DNA from: CAZYFH01 sp965249175
GTDB lineage: Bacteria; Acidobacteriota; Vicinamibacteria; Vicinamibacterales; UBA8438
Length of the DNA: 64,000 nucleotides
NCBI GenBank assembly: GCA_965249175.1
Contig: OZ252227.1
Location: forward strand, 4,464,001 to 4,528,000
Direction of reading: 5' to 3'
Shown piece by piece: positions 25,545 to 34,207 of this stretch (position 1 is the first letter of the stretch; the number at the start of each line of letters is the position of its first letter). The position numbers and the translations under genes were made by a program. The notes below the pieces were generated by a model, which made no database searches, had not been told where the DNA came from, and saw only the letters and a program-made list of their open reading frames with translations.

Positions 25545-26321
25545 CTACCGCCCCGAGACGCGGACGAGATAGTCCGCCAGACTCCCGAACTCCTGCTGAA
25601 CCCGCAGCTGATCCTCCCGCCGCTGGAGGTCGAACTCCTGGGCCAGGGTCAGGAGCCCCGACGCGAGTTCCTGCTGCTGGCGCTGCTCGCTCTCTTCGAT
25701 GAGGATCTGGATTCGTCTCAGCAGCTCTTCGCCGGACGCATTCTCGACCGCCGGTCCGGACGGCGCCGCAGACCCTGGACGCGCGTTCGCGCGATCGGGC
25801 TCGGCCCGTCTGGCGATGAGCTCCGCGCGCAGCGCGCCTTCGAGTGCCGCCAGCTCGGCGCGCCACGGGGGGGGCGCGGCGAGCGCTCGTGCCCCACCCT
25901 CGTCCTCGTCATCGTCCACTGGCGCCAGACCAACCGCGGCGGGCGGCTCCGACCAGCCCATCCTGAACGCGAAGCCGTCAGTGCTCCAGCGGACTTCGAC
26001 GCTGGCGATAGCGACCGCTGCGGCGAGGACCAGTGCCGCCGCTGCGGCGAGCCCCCACGCTGGCTGCATCGAGCGACGCCACCACGACAGCGCCGCGCGA
26101 TCCGTGTCCGCTGACACGACCGCGAATCCGGGCGCCGGCCCAGGCTCCGTCCACTCCCCTAGCGCACCGCGTACGGACCCCAGGGCATCGACCTCCGCCG
26201 CACAGCTCTCGCACGCACCCACGTGCGCCTCGAATCGCTCCCGGTCACCCGGCTCGCACTCGCCGTACAGATAGGCGACGAGGGTGTCCTTTTCGTCGCA
26301 GATAGGCACTGAGTCCATCAT
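25545..26321 (-). CDS. anti-sigma factor with zf-HC2-type zinc finger and coiled coil
   Basis: 258 aa. Its ATG overlaps the stop of the sigma factor gene (ATGA). The N-terminal anti-sigma domain reads CDEKDTLVAYLYGECEPGDR then HVGACESCAAEV, an HxxxCxxC zinc motif. A single membrane segment LAAAAALVLAAAVAIASVEV sits near residue 95. The periplasmic part is rich in Arg/Glu and ends in a coiled coil (EELLRRIQILIEESEQRQQQ). It should hold the ECF sigma factor at the membrane; the coiled coil may sense envelope state, by inference. Confidence 0.85.
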   Translation of the reverse strand: MMDSVPICDEKDTLVAYLYGECEPGDRERFEAHVGACESCAAEVDALGSVRGALGEWTEPGPAPGFAVVSADTDRAALSWWRRSMQPAWGLAAAAALVLAAAVAIASVEVRWSTDGFAFRMGWSEPPAAVGLAPVDDDEDEGGARALAAPPPWRAELAALEGALRAELIARRAEPDRANARPGSAAPSGPAVENASGEELLRRIQILIEESEQRQQQELASGLLTLAQEFDLQRREDQLRVQQEFGSLADYLVRVSGR

Positions 26322-26983
26322 CGCTCCCGGGCTATCCGAGGATAGGGCTTTCGGCCGTGCGCTGGCAACGCGGCCGCGGTATTCAGGCCGCAGCGCTCGA
26401 TGTGCGCGCGCAGCACACTGAGCCCCTGATACAACCGCGTCTTCACGGTGCTGAGCGGGCACTCCTGGAGGTCCGCGATCTCCTGAAACGTCAGACCGTG
26501 ATACTCCTTCAAGACGATGGCGGTCCGCTGCTCGGCGGGCAACGCCACCATCAACTTCTCCACGGCACGTCCGAGGTCACGCCTCACGATGAGATCCTCG
26601 GCGGTCTCGCGCACCGGGTCGATGAGCCCCCGCTCCTGCTGCTCGAGATCGTCAGACGGCTGTACGACCGTTGCGCGCCGCTCGCGTCGGATCCAGTCGC
26701 GACACAGGTTGAGGGCGATCCGGTAGAGCCACGACGAGAACTTCGCCTCTCCCTTGAACCCCTTGATCGCCCGAAACGCCCGCAGGAACGCCTCCTGGCT
26801 GACGTCGCGCGCATCCTCCTGGCGTCCGAGCACCCGGTAGGCCAGCGCATAAATCGGGCGTTCCCAGCGGATCACCAGCTGGTTGAACGCGTCGGTATCA
26901 CCGCCTGCCGCGAGTGCCACGAGTTGCTCGTCGGTCGTCTGCATCGGCGCCGCCGGGGCCGGGCGAGCACCCCCCCTGTCCAT
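26318..26983 (-). CDS. RNA polymerase ECF sigma factor (RpoE-like)
   Basis: 221 aa. Region 2: DAFNQLVIRWERPIYALAYR then DVSQEAFLRAFRAIKGFKG and FSSWLYRIALNLCRDWIRRE. Region 4: LPAEQRTAIVLKEYHGLTFQ and CPLSTVKTRLYQGLSVLR. The linker between them (EQQERGLIDPVRETAEDL) is ordinary. It is co-transcribed with its anti-sigma gene, so it is probably autoregulated. An ATG at 26944 is an alternative start that removes 13 residues. The gene faces away from the decayed sensor kinase at 27068. Confidence 0.93.
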   Translation of the reverse strand: MDRGGARPAPAAPMQTTDEQLVALAAGGDTDAFNQLVIRWERPIYALAYRVLGRQEDARDVSQEAFLRAFRAIKGFKGEAKFSSWLYRIALNLCRDWIRRERRATVVQPSDDLEQQERGLIDPVRETAEDLIVRRDLGRAVEKLMVALPAEQRTAIVLKEYHGLTFQEIADLQECPLSTVKTRLYQGLSVLRAHIERCGLNTAAALPAHGRKPYPRIARER

Positions 26984-27067
26984 TAGACGGTGAAACCGCC
27001 ATTCCAGTCTCCGTTCAGTGGCGATCGCCTTAACTCTTTTCGTATGAATGTATTACCCTTAACAAAA

Positions 27068-28676
27068 ATGACCCACGAGCGGTCGCGTGCCTCAATGACT
27101 CGGCAAACGCCACCGTCAACCGCCGTGGGTGAAGTCGAGATCCACCGCAACGTCCGGCGTCTCATTCTCGCCTACTCCGACGCGGTCTCGCCTGCGCTCA
27201 ACCTGGACGCCGGTCTCGATGCGTTCTGTCACGCCGCAGACGCCCTGTTTGGCGCGACACGCACCTCGGTCTGGCTCCACGAACGCCGGCAGCACCAGCT
27301 CAGCCGGGCCGCATCTTCCGACCTCAAACTCGAGCGCCACGTCGCGGTCGCAGCGACCGACCGACGAATCCCGGCCGCGCGCGGGTTCCGCCGCGCGACC
27401 CCGACCCCCACGCCGCGGTCCGTCGGCTCTCAGGGTCGGCGGTCCCAATCGTGGTCGAAGGGGTGCGCCGTGACGGCTGGCGCGCGGACGACATCGCCGG
27501 CCCATGCGACCGAGCTCGGCCATCAGATGTCGGCGGCCTTGGAAAACCTGCTGCTGCTCCACGACGTCATCCACTCGCGGCAGGAGCTGGAGAACACGTT
27601 CAACTCGATCACCGATCTGATTGCCGTCTGCGACCGGCGGCTACAGCTGGTCCACGTGAACAACGCCTTCGCCGATCGGGTGGGTCTCGATCGCGACGCG
27701 CTAGATGGCCGCGAGCTCGCCGACTTCCTGGGCGATGACCTGCGCGCGTGGCTGACACGGGCGGAGCTCGACGGGGAACGGCCCCGGCCTCCATTGGACC
27801 GCTCGACATGGCCGACGCAGTGCTGGGCGGCTCGTTCTCGGTCAGCCTCACGCGCCTGATGAGCCCGGCCGGTGGGGCGGTTGGATTGGTGTTGGTGGCG
27901 CGCGATATCTCGGACCGGGTGCGTCTGGAAGCAGAGCGCACCGCACTGCGCGACCGGCTCGCCCAAGCGGAGAAGCTCGCAGCGCTGGGCCACTTCGTTG
28001 CCGGGATCGCGCATGAGCTCAATAATCCGCTCCAGGCCATCCTGGGCCACGCCGATCTGCTTGCGGCGACGGCCACGCTGCCGGACGAGGTAGAGCGGGA
28101 CGTGCGAACCGTGACGCGCGAAGCGGAGCGCGCCGCCCAGGTCATTCGCAACCTCCTGGTGTTCGCCGGCTCGCGGACCCGCGCGAAACGGCGCCTCAGC
28201 CTCAACGCCGTCGTCCGGCGGGCGCTGGCGACGCGGCGCCGCGCCTGCCGATCGGCCGGCATCACGGTTGCCGCGAACCTGTCCTCGGCGGCGCCGCGCG
28301 TGATGGGGGATCCCCGTCTTCTGCAACAAGCCGTGGTGAATCTACTGACCAACGCCGAGCAGGCCGTCACGCTCGGTTCGCGACACGCGTGTCGGTCTCG
28401 ACGCGCGTCGATACCCGTCGGTCGATGGTCACCCTCCGTGTTCGGGATAGCGGCGAGGGGATCGTGGACACGGCGCTGCCCCACGTGTTTGAGCCGTTCT
28501 ACACGACTAGAGAGGTCGGCGACGGCACAGGGCTCGGGCTCGCCATCACCTACGGCGTCGTGCGAGAGCACGACGGTGAGATCACCGGCGCGAACGACCA
28601 GCACGGCGGTGCGGTCTTCACCGTCCGTCTCCCCTGGTTCCGCGGCCGCGTGACAAGCTCGACCAGAATTCGCTAA
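27068..28676 (+). pseudogene. GAF-PAS sensor histidine kinase broken by four frameshifts
   Basis: A single ancestral kinase is spread over three reading frames. Frame a (27068-27360): GAF N-part with AYSDAVSPALNLDAGLDAFC. Frame b (about 27390-27506): GSAVPIVVEGVRRDGWRADD. Back to frame a (27506-27780): ELGHQMSAALENLLLL and a PAS domain FNSITDLIAVCDRRLQLVHV. Frame b again (27780-28380): GPLDMADAVLGGSF, the H-box GIAHELNNPLQAILGHADLL and the N-box VVNLLTNAEQAV. Frame c (28380-28676): LRVRDSGEGIVDTALP, FEPFYTTREVGDGTGLGLAI. Every catalytic box is still readable but never in one frame. It precedes an intact response regulator by 14 nt. Recent decay is likely; sequencing error is the alternative. 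Confidence 0.8.
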
Positions 28677-28690
28677 AGTGATGCGGGTCC

Positions 28691-29302
28691 GTGGCCATCG
28701 ACGAAGCATTCCTGACCACTGAAGAGGTCCTCGAGTATCTGCAGGTCAATCTGCGGACCGTGTATCGGCTCATCAAGGCAGGTAAGATCCCCGCGGTCCG
28801 CGTCGGACGCCAATGGCGGTTTCGCAAGAGCGACATCGACGCTTGGCTCGAGAGCCAGCGCACGCGCAGCGTCCGGCCCGCCGTCGCGGCGTCGTCGACC
28901 GCTGCGACAAGCAACGATGTCGGAGTCGGCCCGCCTGTCGGACGGCCACGCGTGCTGGTCGTCGATGACGAGGCGAGCATCCGAGACCTCCTCTCGAAGA
29001 CGCTCGCGTTGGCGGAATACGACGTCGACGTGGCACCCGATGGCCGTTCGGCGCTCGAGCGCATGCGGCTCTTCAGCTATGACCTGCTCATTGCTGATCT
29101 GAAGATGCCCGGCATGGACGGTCTGACCGTGATTCACGAGGCGCGGCGGCTCAACTCCGAGCTGCCTGTGATTATCCTCACGGGGTTCTCGACCGAAGCC
29201 AGCGCGATCGAGGCAGCCAACCTCGGCGTGGCTGGCTACCTGACCAAGCCCTTCAAGGTCCCCAAGGTGCTGGCGGTGGCCGCCAGGGCCCTGGGCGAAT
29301 AG
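28691..29302 (+). CDS. response regulator with N-terminal excisionase-like HTH and C-terminal receiver domain
   Basis: 203 aa from a GTG at 28691. Residues 7-53 are a MerR/excisionase-type helix-turn-helix (FLTTEEVLEYLQVNLRTVYR, then VGRQWRFRKSDIDAWL). A flexible Ala/Thr linker leads to a receiver domain (87-203) with Asp92/Asp93, phospho-acceptor Asp136 in LLIADLKMPGMDG, and Lys186 in TKPF. The order, DNA-binding domain first, is the reverse of most response regulators. The neighbouring kinase upstream, its likely partner, is decayed. An ABC-F gene begins immediately after its stop. Confidence 0.88.
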   Translation: MAIDEAFLTTEEVLEYLQVNLRTVYRLIKAGKIPAVRVGRQWRFRKSDIDAWLESQRTRSVRPAVAASSTAATSNDVGVGPPVGRPRVLVVDDEASIRDLLSKTLALAEYDVDVAPDGRSALERMRLFSYDLLIADLKMPGMDGLTVIHEARRLNSELPVIILTGFSTEASAIEAANLGVAGYLTKPFKVPKVLAVAARALGE

Positions 29303-31324
29303 TTGCTCCAGCTCACCGCTCTCCACAAAGCCTTCGGCGAACGCGTGCTCTTCGATCGGTTGACCTGGCACGTCCGGGTTGGCGATCGCATCGGCCTGTG
29401 CGGCCCGAACGGCGCCGGCAAGACAACGCTGCTCCGCATGCTCTCGGGTGAGGACGCACCCGACGACGGTGCGATCGCACGACCAAACGATCTGACGATC
29501 GGCTACCTCCCGCAGGACGGCCTGGCGCACAGCGGGCGCACGCTGTTCGAAGAGGCACGCCGGGCGTTCGAGCCCGTGCTGGCGCTCCAGGCCGAGATGG
29601 CCGAGCTCGAGGCGCGTCTCGGCGACGCTGGGATCCCGACCGCACGACACGACGCGATGCTGGCCCGCTACAGCGAGGTCCAGGACGCCTTTCAGGCTCA
29701 AGACGGGTACGCCATCGACGCCAAGGTCAGCGGGGTGCTCCGCGGTCTCGGGTTCGCGTCCACCGATCTCGAGCGGGCCACCGATACGTTTTCCGGCGGC
29801 TGGCAAATGCGCATCGCACTCGCGAAGCTCCTGCTGCAGCGTCCGGGGTTGTTGCTGCTCGACGAGCCGACCAATCACCTCGACCTCGACGCCCGGAACT
29901 GGCTCGAGGAGTACCTCGCCACGTACCCGCACGCGGTCGTGCTAGTGTCGCACGACCGCTATTTCCTCGACACCGTCGTGACCGCCATCGCAGAGGTCGG
30001 CATGCGTACGCTGACCACCTACCACGGAACCTACAGCGCCTTTCTCGTCGAACGCGAGGCGCGGCTCGCGCGCCTGCTCGCAGCCAAACGCCGCCAGGAT
30101 GAGGAGGTCGCGCGCATGCGCGTCTTCGTCGACCGGTTTCGCTACCAGGCGACGAAGGCGCGTCAGGTGCAAAGCCGCGTGAAGATGCTGGAGAAGGTCA
30201 CGCCGATCGAGGTGCCGCTTCAGCGGAAGCGGGTCCATTTCACGTTTCCGCCAAGCGCGAAAAGCGGCCGGACCGTGATCGAGCTGGAACAGATCGTCAA
30301 GCGATACGACGACGTCCATGTGTTCGAGGGCGCCAACGTGCATATCGAGCGGGGCGATCGCGTCGCCCTCGTCGGCCCCAACGGTGCGGGCAAATCTACG
30401 CTGATGCGAATGCTCTCTGGAGTCGAGTCGCCCGACAGCGGCACGCGAGCCGAAGGGCACAACGTGGTCACGCAGTATTTCGCGCAGGATGAGGCCACCC
30501 GTCTCGACGGCGCGCTCACCGTCTACGAAACGCTCGCCGCCGGGTCGCCGATCGACATGGTGCCGGCGATTCGCAACATCCTCGGTGGATTCCTCTTCAC
30601 CGAAGACGACATCTACAAGCGCGTGCGCGTCCTCTCGGGCGGAGAGCGGACCCGCTTGGCCGTGGCGCGGATGCTGCTGCGCCCGTCCAACACGTTGCTG
30701 CTCGACGAGCCGACGAACCACCTCGACATCGACTCGACCGACGTCCTGCTGGATGCGCTGACCGACTACGGCGGCACGCTGATCTTCGTGTCACACGACC
30801 GCTATTTCGTCGACCGGCTGGCGACCAGGGTGCTCGATATCGGTCGGGGCGACGCGGTGCTCTATCCCGGCACCTACGCGGAGTTCCGGTGGAGCCGCAC
30901 CCAGGCCACGGCAGCGAAGGACAAGAAAGCCCGGCGCCCGCGGGCGGCGCCCGCAGCGACACCGCAATCCCGAGGCGGGAAACGGGCGTCGTCGTCACAA
31001 AAGCGGCCGGCGGCCGGCCGGGCGTCGTCGTCACCGACACGCGCAGCCGACCACAAGCGGGAACAGGTCGCCTCCCGCCGTCGTCAGCGGCAGCTCGATG
31101 CGTTGCAGGCTCGCATCGCCGAGCTCGAGCGCCGCATCGCGCAACGTGAGGACGCCGTCCGTGAGGTTGAGATGCAAATGGCGGAGCCAGGGTTCTTCGC
31201 CGACGAGTCGGCGGCCCAGCGGGTCACCGCGAAGCATCAGCAACTGATGTGGGAAGTCGGCGACCTGATGAACCAGTGGGAGGCGCTCGAACGGGAGGCC
31301 GCCGAGCACGCATCGACCGTGTGA
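29303..31324 (+). CDS. ABC-F family ATP-binding cassette protein (ribosome-associated type)
   Basis: 673 aa from a TTG directly after the previous stop codon. There are two ATPase cassettes without membrane segments: Walker A GPNGAGKTTLL near residue 34 and GPNGAGKSTLM near residue 357; signatures FSGGWQMRIALAKLLL and LSGGERTRLAVARML; Walker B LLLDEPTNHLDLD and LLLDEPTNHLDID. The linker (ARMRVFVDRFRYQATKARQV) is the ABC-F tRNA-interacting helix pair. A basic Ala/Arg/Ser stretch and a C-terminal coiled coil (ERRIAQREDAVREVEMQM) resemble Uup/EttA-like proteins. It acts on the ribosome during translation; the exact member is not decidable. Confidence 0.92.
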   Translation: MLQLTALHKAFGERVLFDRLTWHVRVGDRIGLCGPNGAGKTTLLRMLSGEDAPDDGAIARPNDLTIGYLPQDGLAHSGRTLFEEARRAFEPVLALQAEMAELEARLGDAGIPTARHDAMLARYSEVQDAFQAQDGYAIDAKVSGVLRGLGFASTDLERATDTFSGGWQMRIALAKLLLQRPGLLLLDEPTNHLDLDARNWLEEYLATYPHAVVLVSHDRYFLDTVVTAIAEVGMRTLTTYHGTYSAFLVEREARLARLLAAKRRQDEEVARMRVFVDRFRYQATKARQVQSRVKMLEKVTPIEVPLQRKRVHFTFPPSAKSGRTVIELEQIVKRYDDVHVFEGANVHIERGDRVALVGPNGAGKSTLMRMLSGVESPDSGTRAEGHNVVTQYFAQDEATRLDGALTVYETLAAGSPIDMVPAIRNILGGFLFTEDDIYKRVRVLSGGERTRLAVARMLLRPSNTLLLDEPTNHLDIDSTDVLLDALTDYGGTLIFVSHDRYFVDRLATRVLDIGRGDAVLYPGTYAEFRWSRTQATAAKDKKARRPRAAPAATPQSRGGKRASSSQKRPAAGRASSSPTRAADHKREQVASRRRQRQLDALQARIAELERRIAQREDAVREVEMQMAEPGFFADESAAQRVTAKHQQLMWEVGDLMNQWEALEREAAEHASTV

Positions 31325-31385
31325 GGGGACAGCGCGATAGGCGGAACGCCTCGATGCCACACCCACCAAACCGTCATCGGACAAC

Positions 31386-31400
31386 ACATCTGTAAGATGT
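31386..31400. promoter_or_regulatory. 15-bp inverted repeat, possible activator-binding site
   Basis: ACATCT-GTA-AGATGT is a perfect palindrome with a 3-nt spacer, 63 bp upstream of the -24 element at 31463. Position and symmetry fit an upstream activating sequence for the sigma54 activator encoded at 32777, which is an inference. Confidence 0.4.
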
Positions 31401-31462
31401 AGGCTTGCGCGAAGCTGCGGCTCTGGCCCATATCACCAATGCCTGCAGCCCGTTTTCGTCGA

Positions 31463-31477
31463 GGCACGCCGTTTGCC
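31463..31477 (+). promoter_or_regulatory. sigma54-type promoter upstream of the kinase/activator operon
   Basis: GGCACG-CCGT-TTGC gives the complete -24 (GG at 31463-31464) and -12 (GC at 31475-31476) core with the required ten bases between GG and GC. The base before GG is A instead of the consensus T. Transcription would begin near 31488, leaving a leader of about 147 nt before the kinase ATG. Confidence 0.6.
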
Positions 31478-31634
31478 TCCGGGATTACGAGATTGTCACC
31501 TGATGTCCCGTCCCGATGGGTGATAACGAGAGACACGTGACAAAACCTAGTCGCAGGGGACGCCGACCAAGGGGCCACTCAGGCCTCCGCCCGACCAGCC
31601 CTCTCCCGAGGCTGGAGACGATTTTTACCGGGAC

Positions 31635-32732
31635 ATGGTCTGGAGCATGCGAAACGGGGTCATCGCGATTCGACCCGACGACACCGTCACTGTCGTCAAC
31701 GACATCGCGTATCGCATCCTCGGCTTGACGCCGGAGACCACCGATGTGGGCCGCCCCTTCAGTGAGGTCCTCCGCGACGCGCCAGAAATTGCGCAGGTCC
31801 TCGCATCGGCGTTCGATCTGAGTCACCTGCCCAACCGGGCGGAGCTCAGGCTCCAGGCATCGGGCCGGGTCATCGGCTACACGCTGTCGCGCGTCGTTGA
31901 CCGCAACGGCAGACTGTCGGGGGCAGCCCTCTTCTTCAAGGACTTAACCCGGGTGGAGCGGATCGAGGAGCGCGAGCGGCTGCGTGATCGCCTGGCAGCG
32001 CTGGGTGAGATGGCCGCGGCCATCGCGCACGAAGTCAAGAACCCCCTGGCCGGCATCCAGGTGACGGCCGGCGTGCTGAAGCGGCAGCTCTCGGACTCGA
32101 CCGATGCACAGGAGTTGCTGGCAGACATCATCAACGAAGCGAAGATGGCCAACACGATCGTCGTCGAAGTGCTCGAATTCGTCCGGCCCATCAAACTCCA
32201 GGTCGAACGCACCTCGGTGCCCGACGTACTGCGAGACGCGATCGTGCGGTCCGATGGACACGGCACCCGCGGTCAGGTCGACATCGTCACGCGCGTCGAC
32301 GACGCGCTCCCCGAGATCCAGGGCGACCACATGCAGCTCCGCCAGCTGTTCACCAACCTCCTGATCAATGCGTTCGAAGCACTCGACGGCCGCGGTCTCA
32401 TTACGCTGGCCGCCCGGTTCACGCCGAGCGATGAAGATCCGGCGGCGCCGCCGGAGACGCCGGATACCGGCGGATCCATCGTCATCGAGGTGGACGACAA
32501 CGGGCCTGGTATCCCGTCGGACGTCACGGAGAAGATCTTCAGCCCATTCTTTACGACCAAGCCCCGGGGCTCTGGTCTTGGCCTGGCCATCGTGCGAAAG
32601 ATTGTCGATGCGCACGACGGGCGGATCGACGTGCGCCGGCGGTCCGCGGGCGGCACGCGCTTTCAGATCACGTTACCGGTCGCGGGTGAGTTCGAGGACG
32701 GACCACGCCGCGTCGACCGCAGCGTCCATTGA
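31635..32732 (+). CDS. NtrB/AtoS-like PAS sensor histidine kinase
   Basis: 365 aa, soluble (no membrane segment). The N-terminal PAS domain covers about residues 1-105 (RNGVIAIRPDDTVTVVNDIA). The dimerisation/H-box is IAHEVKNPLAGIQ with His132. The N-box QLFTNLLINAFEAL, G1 VDDNGPGIP, F-box FSPFFTTKPRGSGLGLAIV and G2 follow in order. It should phosphorylate the sigma54 activator encoded 44 nt downstream. A sigma54-type promoter lies upstream. The cytoplasmic PAS suggests an internal signal. An upstream in-frame stretch encodes FYRD directly before Met1, so the N-terminus might be longer with a non-canonical start. Confidence 0.9.
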   Translation: MVWSMRNGVIAIRPDDTVTVVNDIAYRILGLTPETTDVGRPFSEVLRDAPEIAQVLASAFDLSHLPNRAELRLQASGRVIGYTLSRVVDRNGRLSGAALFFKDLTRVERIEERERLRDRLAALGEMAAAIAHEVKNPLAGIQVTAGVLKRQLSDSTDAQELLADIINEAKMANTIVVEVLEFVRPIKLQVERTSVPDVLRDAIVRSDGHGTRGQVDIVTRVDDALPEIQGDHMQLRQLFTNLLINAFEALDGRGLITLAARFTPSDEDPAAPPETPDTGGSIVIEVDDNGPGIPSDVTEKIFSPFFTTKPRGSGLGLAIVRKIVDAHDGRIDVRRRSAGGTRFQITLPVAGEFEDGPRRVDRSVH

Positions 32733-32776
32733 GAACGGCACCGAACGCCCGACCGTGCGATGCACGAGGAGAACCC

Positions 32777-34207
32777 ATGTCCAGTGAACGAATTCTCGTG
32801 GCCGACGATCACGACTCCTTGCGCGGCCTTACGCGGGCGCTCAGGGAGGCCGGGCATGAGGTCGAAGAAGCGGCCAACGGCAACGCGGCGATCGAGCAAC
32901 TGCACCGAGGCCAGTTCGACGTCGTGCTCAGCGACCTCAAGATGGGCGGGAGTGATGGGATGGACGTGCTGCGCACCGCCAAGGCGATGCACCCTACGTC
33001 GGCGGTCATTCTGATGACCGCGTTCGGTTCGGTGCATACGGCGGTCGAGGCGATGAAGATCGGCGCGTTCGACTACGTCCAGAAGCCGTTCGAGATCGAG
33101 GAGATGGAGCTGAAGATCGCCAAGGCCCTCGATCATCGGCGCCTGAAGCATGAGATCGACTACCTCCGCCACACGCAGGAAGACATCTACGACTTCAACC
33201 GAATTGTGGGCGCGAGCGGCGCGCTGCAACGGGTGCTCGACGTGGTGCGCAAGGTCGCGAAGAGCACGACGACGTGCCTGATCCGCGGCGAGACCGGGAC
33301 CGGCAAAGAGCTCATCGCGGGCGCGATCCACCACAATTCGCCACGCGCGTCGCGCAATTTTGTTCGGGTCAACTGCGCCGCGTTGCAGGAGAACCTGCTC
33401 GAATCGGAGCTCTTCGGGCACGAGAAGGGTGCGTTCACCAGCGCCGACCGGCAGCGTGTTGGGCGGTTCGAGCAGGCGGACGGCGGCAGCCTGTTCCTCG
33501 ACGAGGTCGGCGACATGAGCCCCAACACGCAGGCCAAGATCCTCCGGGTGCTGCAGGAGCACGAATTCGAGCGTCTGGGCGGGACGCGGACGCTCCAATG
33601 CGACGTACGCGTGATCGGCGCCACGAACCGGAGCCTGCCCGACATGGTCACCGAGGGACTGTTTCGCGAGGACCTCTACTATCGGCTCAACGTCGTGTCC
33701 GTCGACATGCCGCCGCTCCGTGAGCGGAAGGACGACATCTCGGAGCTCGCGCACTTCTTCATCCGGCGGTTCGCGGGAGAGCTGCGCAAGCGGGTCGATG
33801 GCCTCCAACCCGCCGCTGAGAAGCTGCTCAAGCGGCACAACTGGCCCGGCAACATCCGCGAGCTCGAGAACACGATCGAGCGCGCCGTGCTGCTCACGGA
33901 GGGGCACCAGATCGGGCAGGACGATCTCCGTCTCGGCGAGCTGACAACGGGCGCCAGCGCACAGGAGCATCCCACGGCGGTCAAGATCCCGCCGACCGGC
34001 ATCCCCCTCGCGGAAATCGAGCGACAAGCCGTCGTCGAAGCGCTGAGCATGTCGAACTGGGTGCAGAAGGACGCCGCCGAGCTGCTGTCGATCAGCCCGC
34101 GCGTGATGAACTACAAGATCAAGACGCTCGAGATCGAGCTGCCGCGGGGCCCGCGCGGCTCGCCGACGAGGTCGGACCCGACCGGCGGTTCTTACGCCCT
34201 CGGGTGA
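32777..34207 (+). CDS. NtrC-family sigma54-dependent response regulator
   Basis: 476 aa from the ATG at 32777, with GAGGAGAA just upstream. Receiver: Asp10/Asp11, phospho-acceptor Asp53, Lys103. AAA+ domain: Walker A GETGTGKE (171-178), the sigma54-contact loop GAFTSA (218-223) where most family members have GAFTGA, Walker B LFLDE (239-243), and an R-finger region LFREDLYYRLNV. C-terminal Fis-type HTH: ALSMSNWVQKDAAELLSISP. It activates sigma54 promoters; the sites at 31463 and 40394 are candidate targets. Its last 16 bases overlap the convergent xerC gene. Confidence 0.95.
   Translation: MSSERILVADDHDSLRGLTRALREAGHEVEEAANGNAAIEQLHRGQFDVVLSDLKMGGSDGMDVLRTAKAMHPTSAVILMTAFGSVHTAVEAMKIGAFDYVQKPFEIEEMELKIAKALDHRRLKHEIDYLRHTQEDIYDFNRIVGASGALQRVLDVVRKVAKSTTTCLIRGETGTGKELIAGAIHHNSPRASRNFVRVNCAALQENLLESELFGHEKGAFTSADRQRVGRFEQADGGSLFLDEVGDMSPNTQAKILRVLQEHEFERLGGTRTLQCDVRVIGATNRSLPDMVTEGLFREDLYYRLNVVSVDMPPLRERKDDISELAHFFIRRFAGELRKRVDGLQPAAEKLLKRHNWPGNIRELENTIERAVLLTEGHQIGQDDLRLGELTTGASAQEHPTAVKIPPTGIPLAEIERQAVVEALSMSNWVQKDAAELLSISPRVMNYKIKTLEIELPRGPRGSPTRSDPTGGSYALG

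Larger units (their letters stand above)
31325..31634. other. 310-nt intergenic region holding a sigma54-type promoter
   Basis: No gene is seen. It holds an inverted repeat at 31386-31400, a sigma54 -24/-12 site at 31463-31477, and an open stretch in the kinase frame from 31551 without a start codon. The sequence from 31608 reads EAGDDFYRD directly into the kinase, so an unusual upstream start cannot be fully excluded. Confidence 0.6.

Noticed and set aside
26990..28653. Separate genes for the pieces of the sensor kinase
   Set aside because: The pieces are successive parts of one GAF-PAS-kinase protein in different frames, so one pseudogene is reported.
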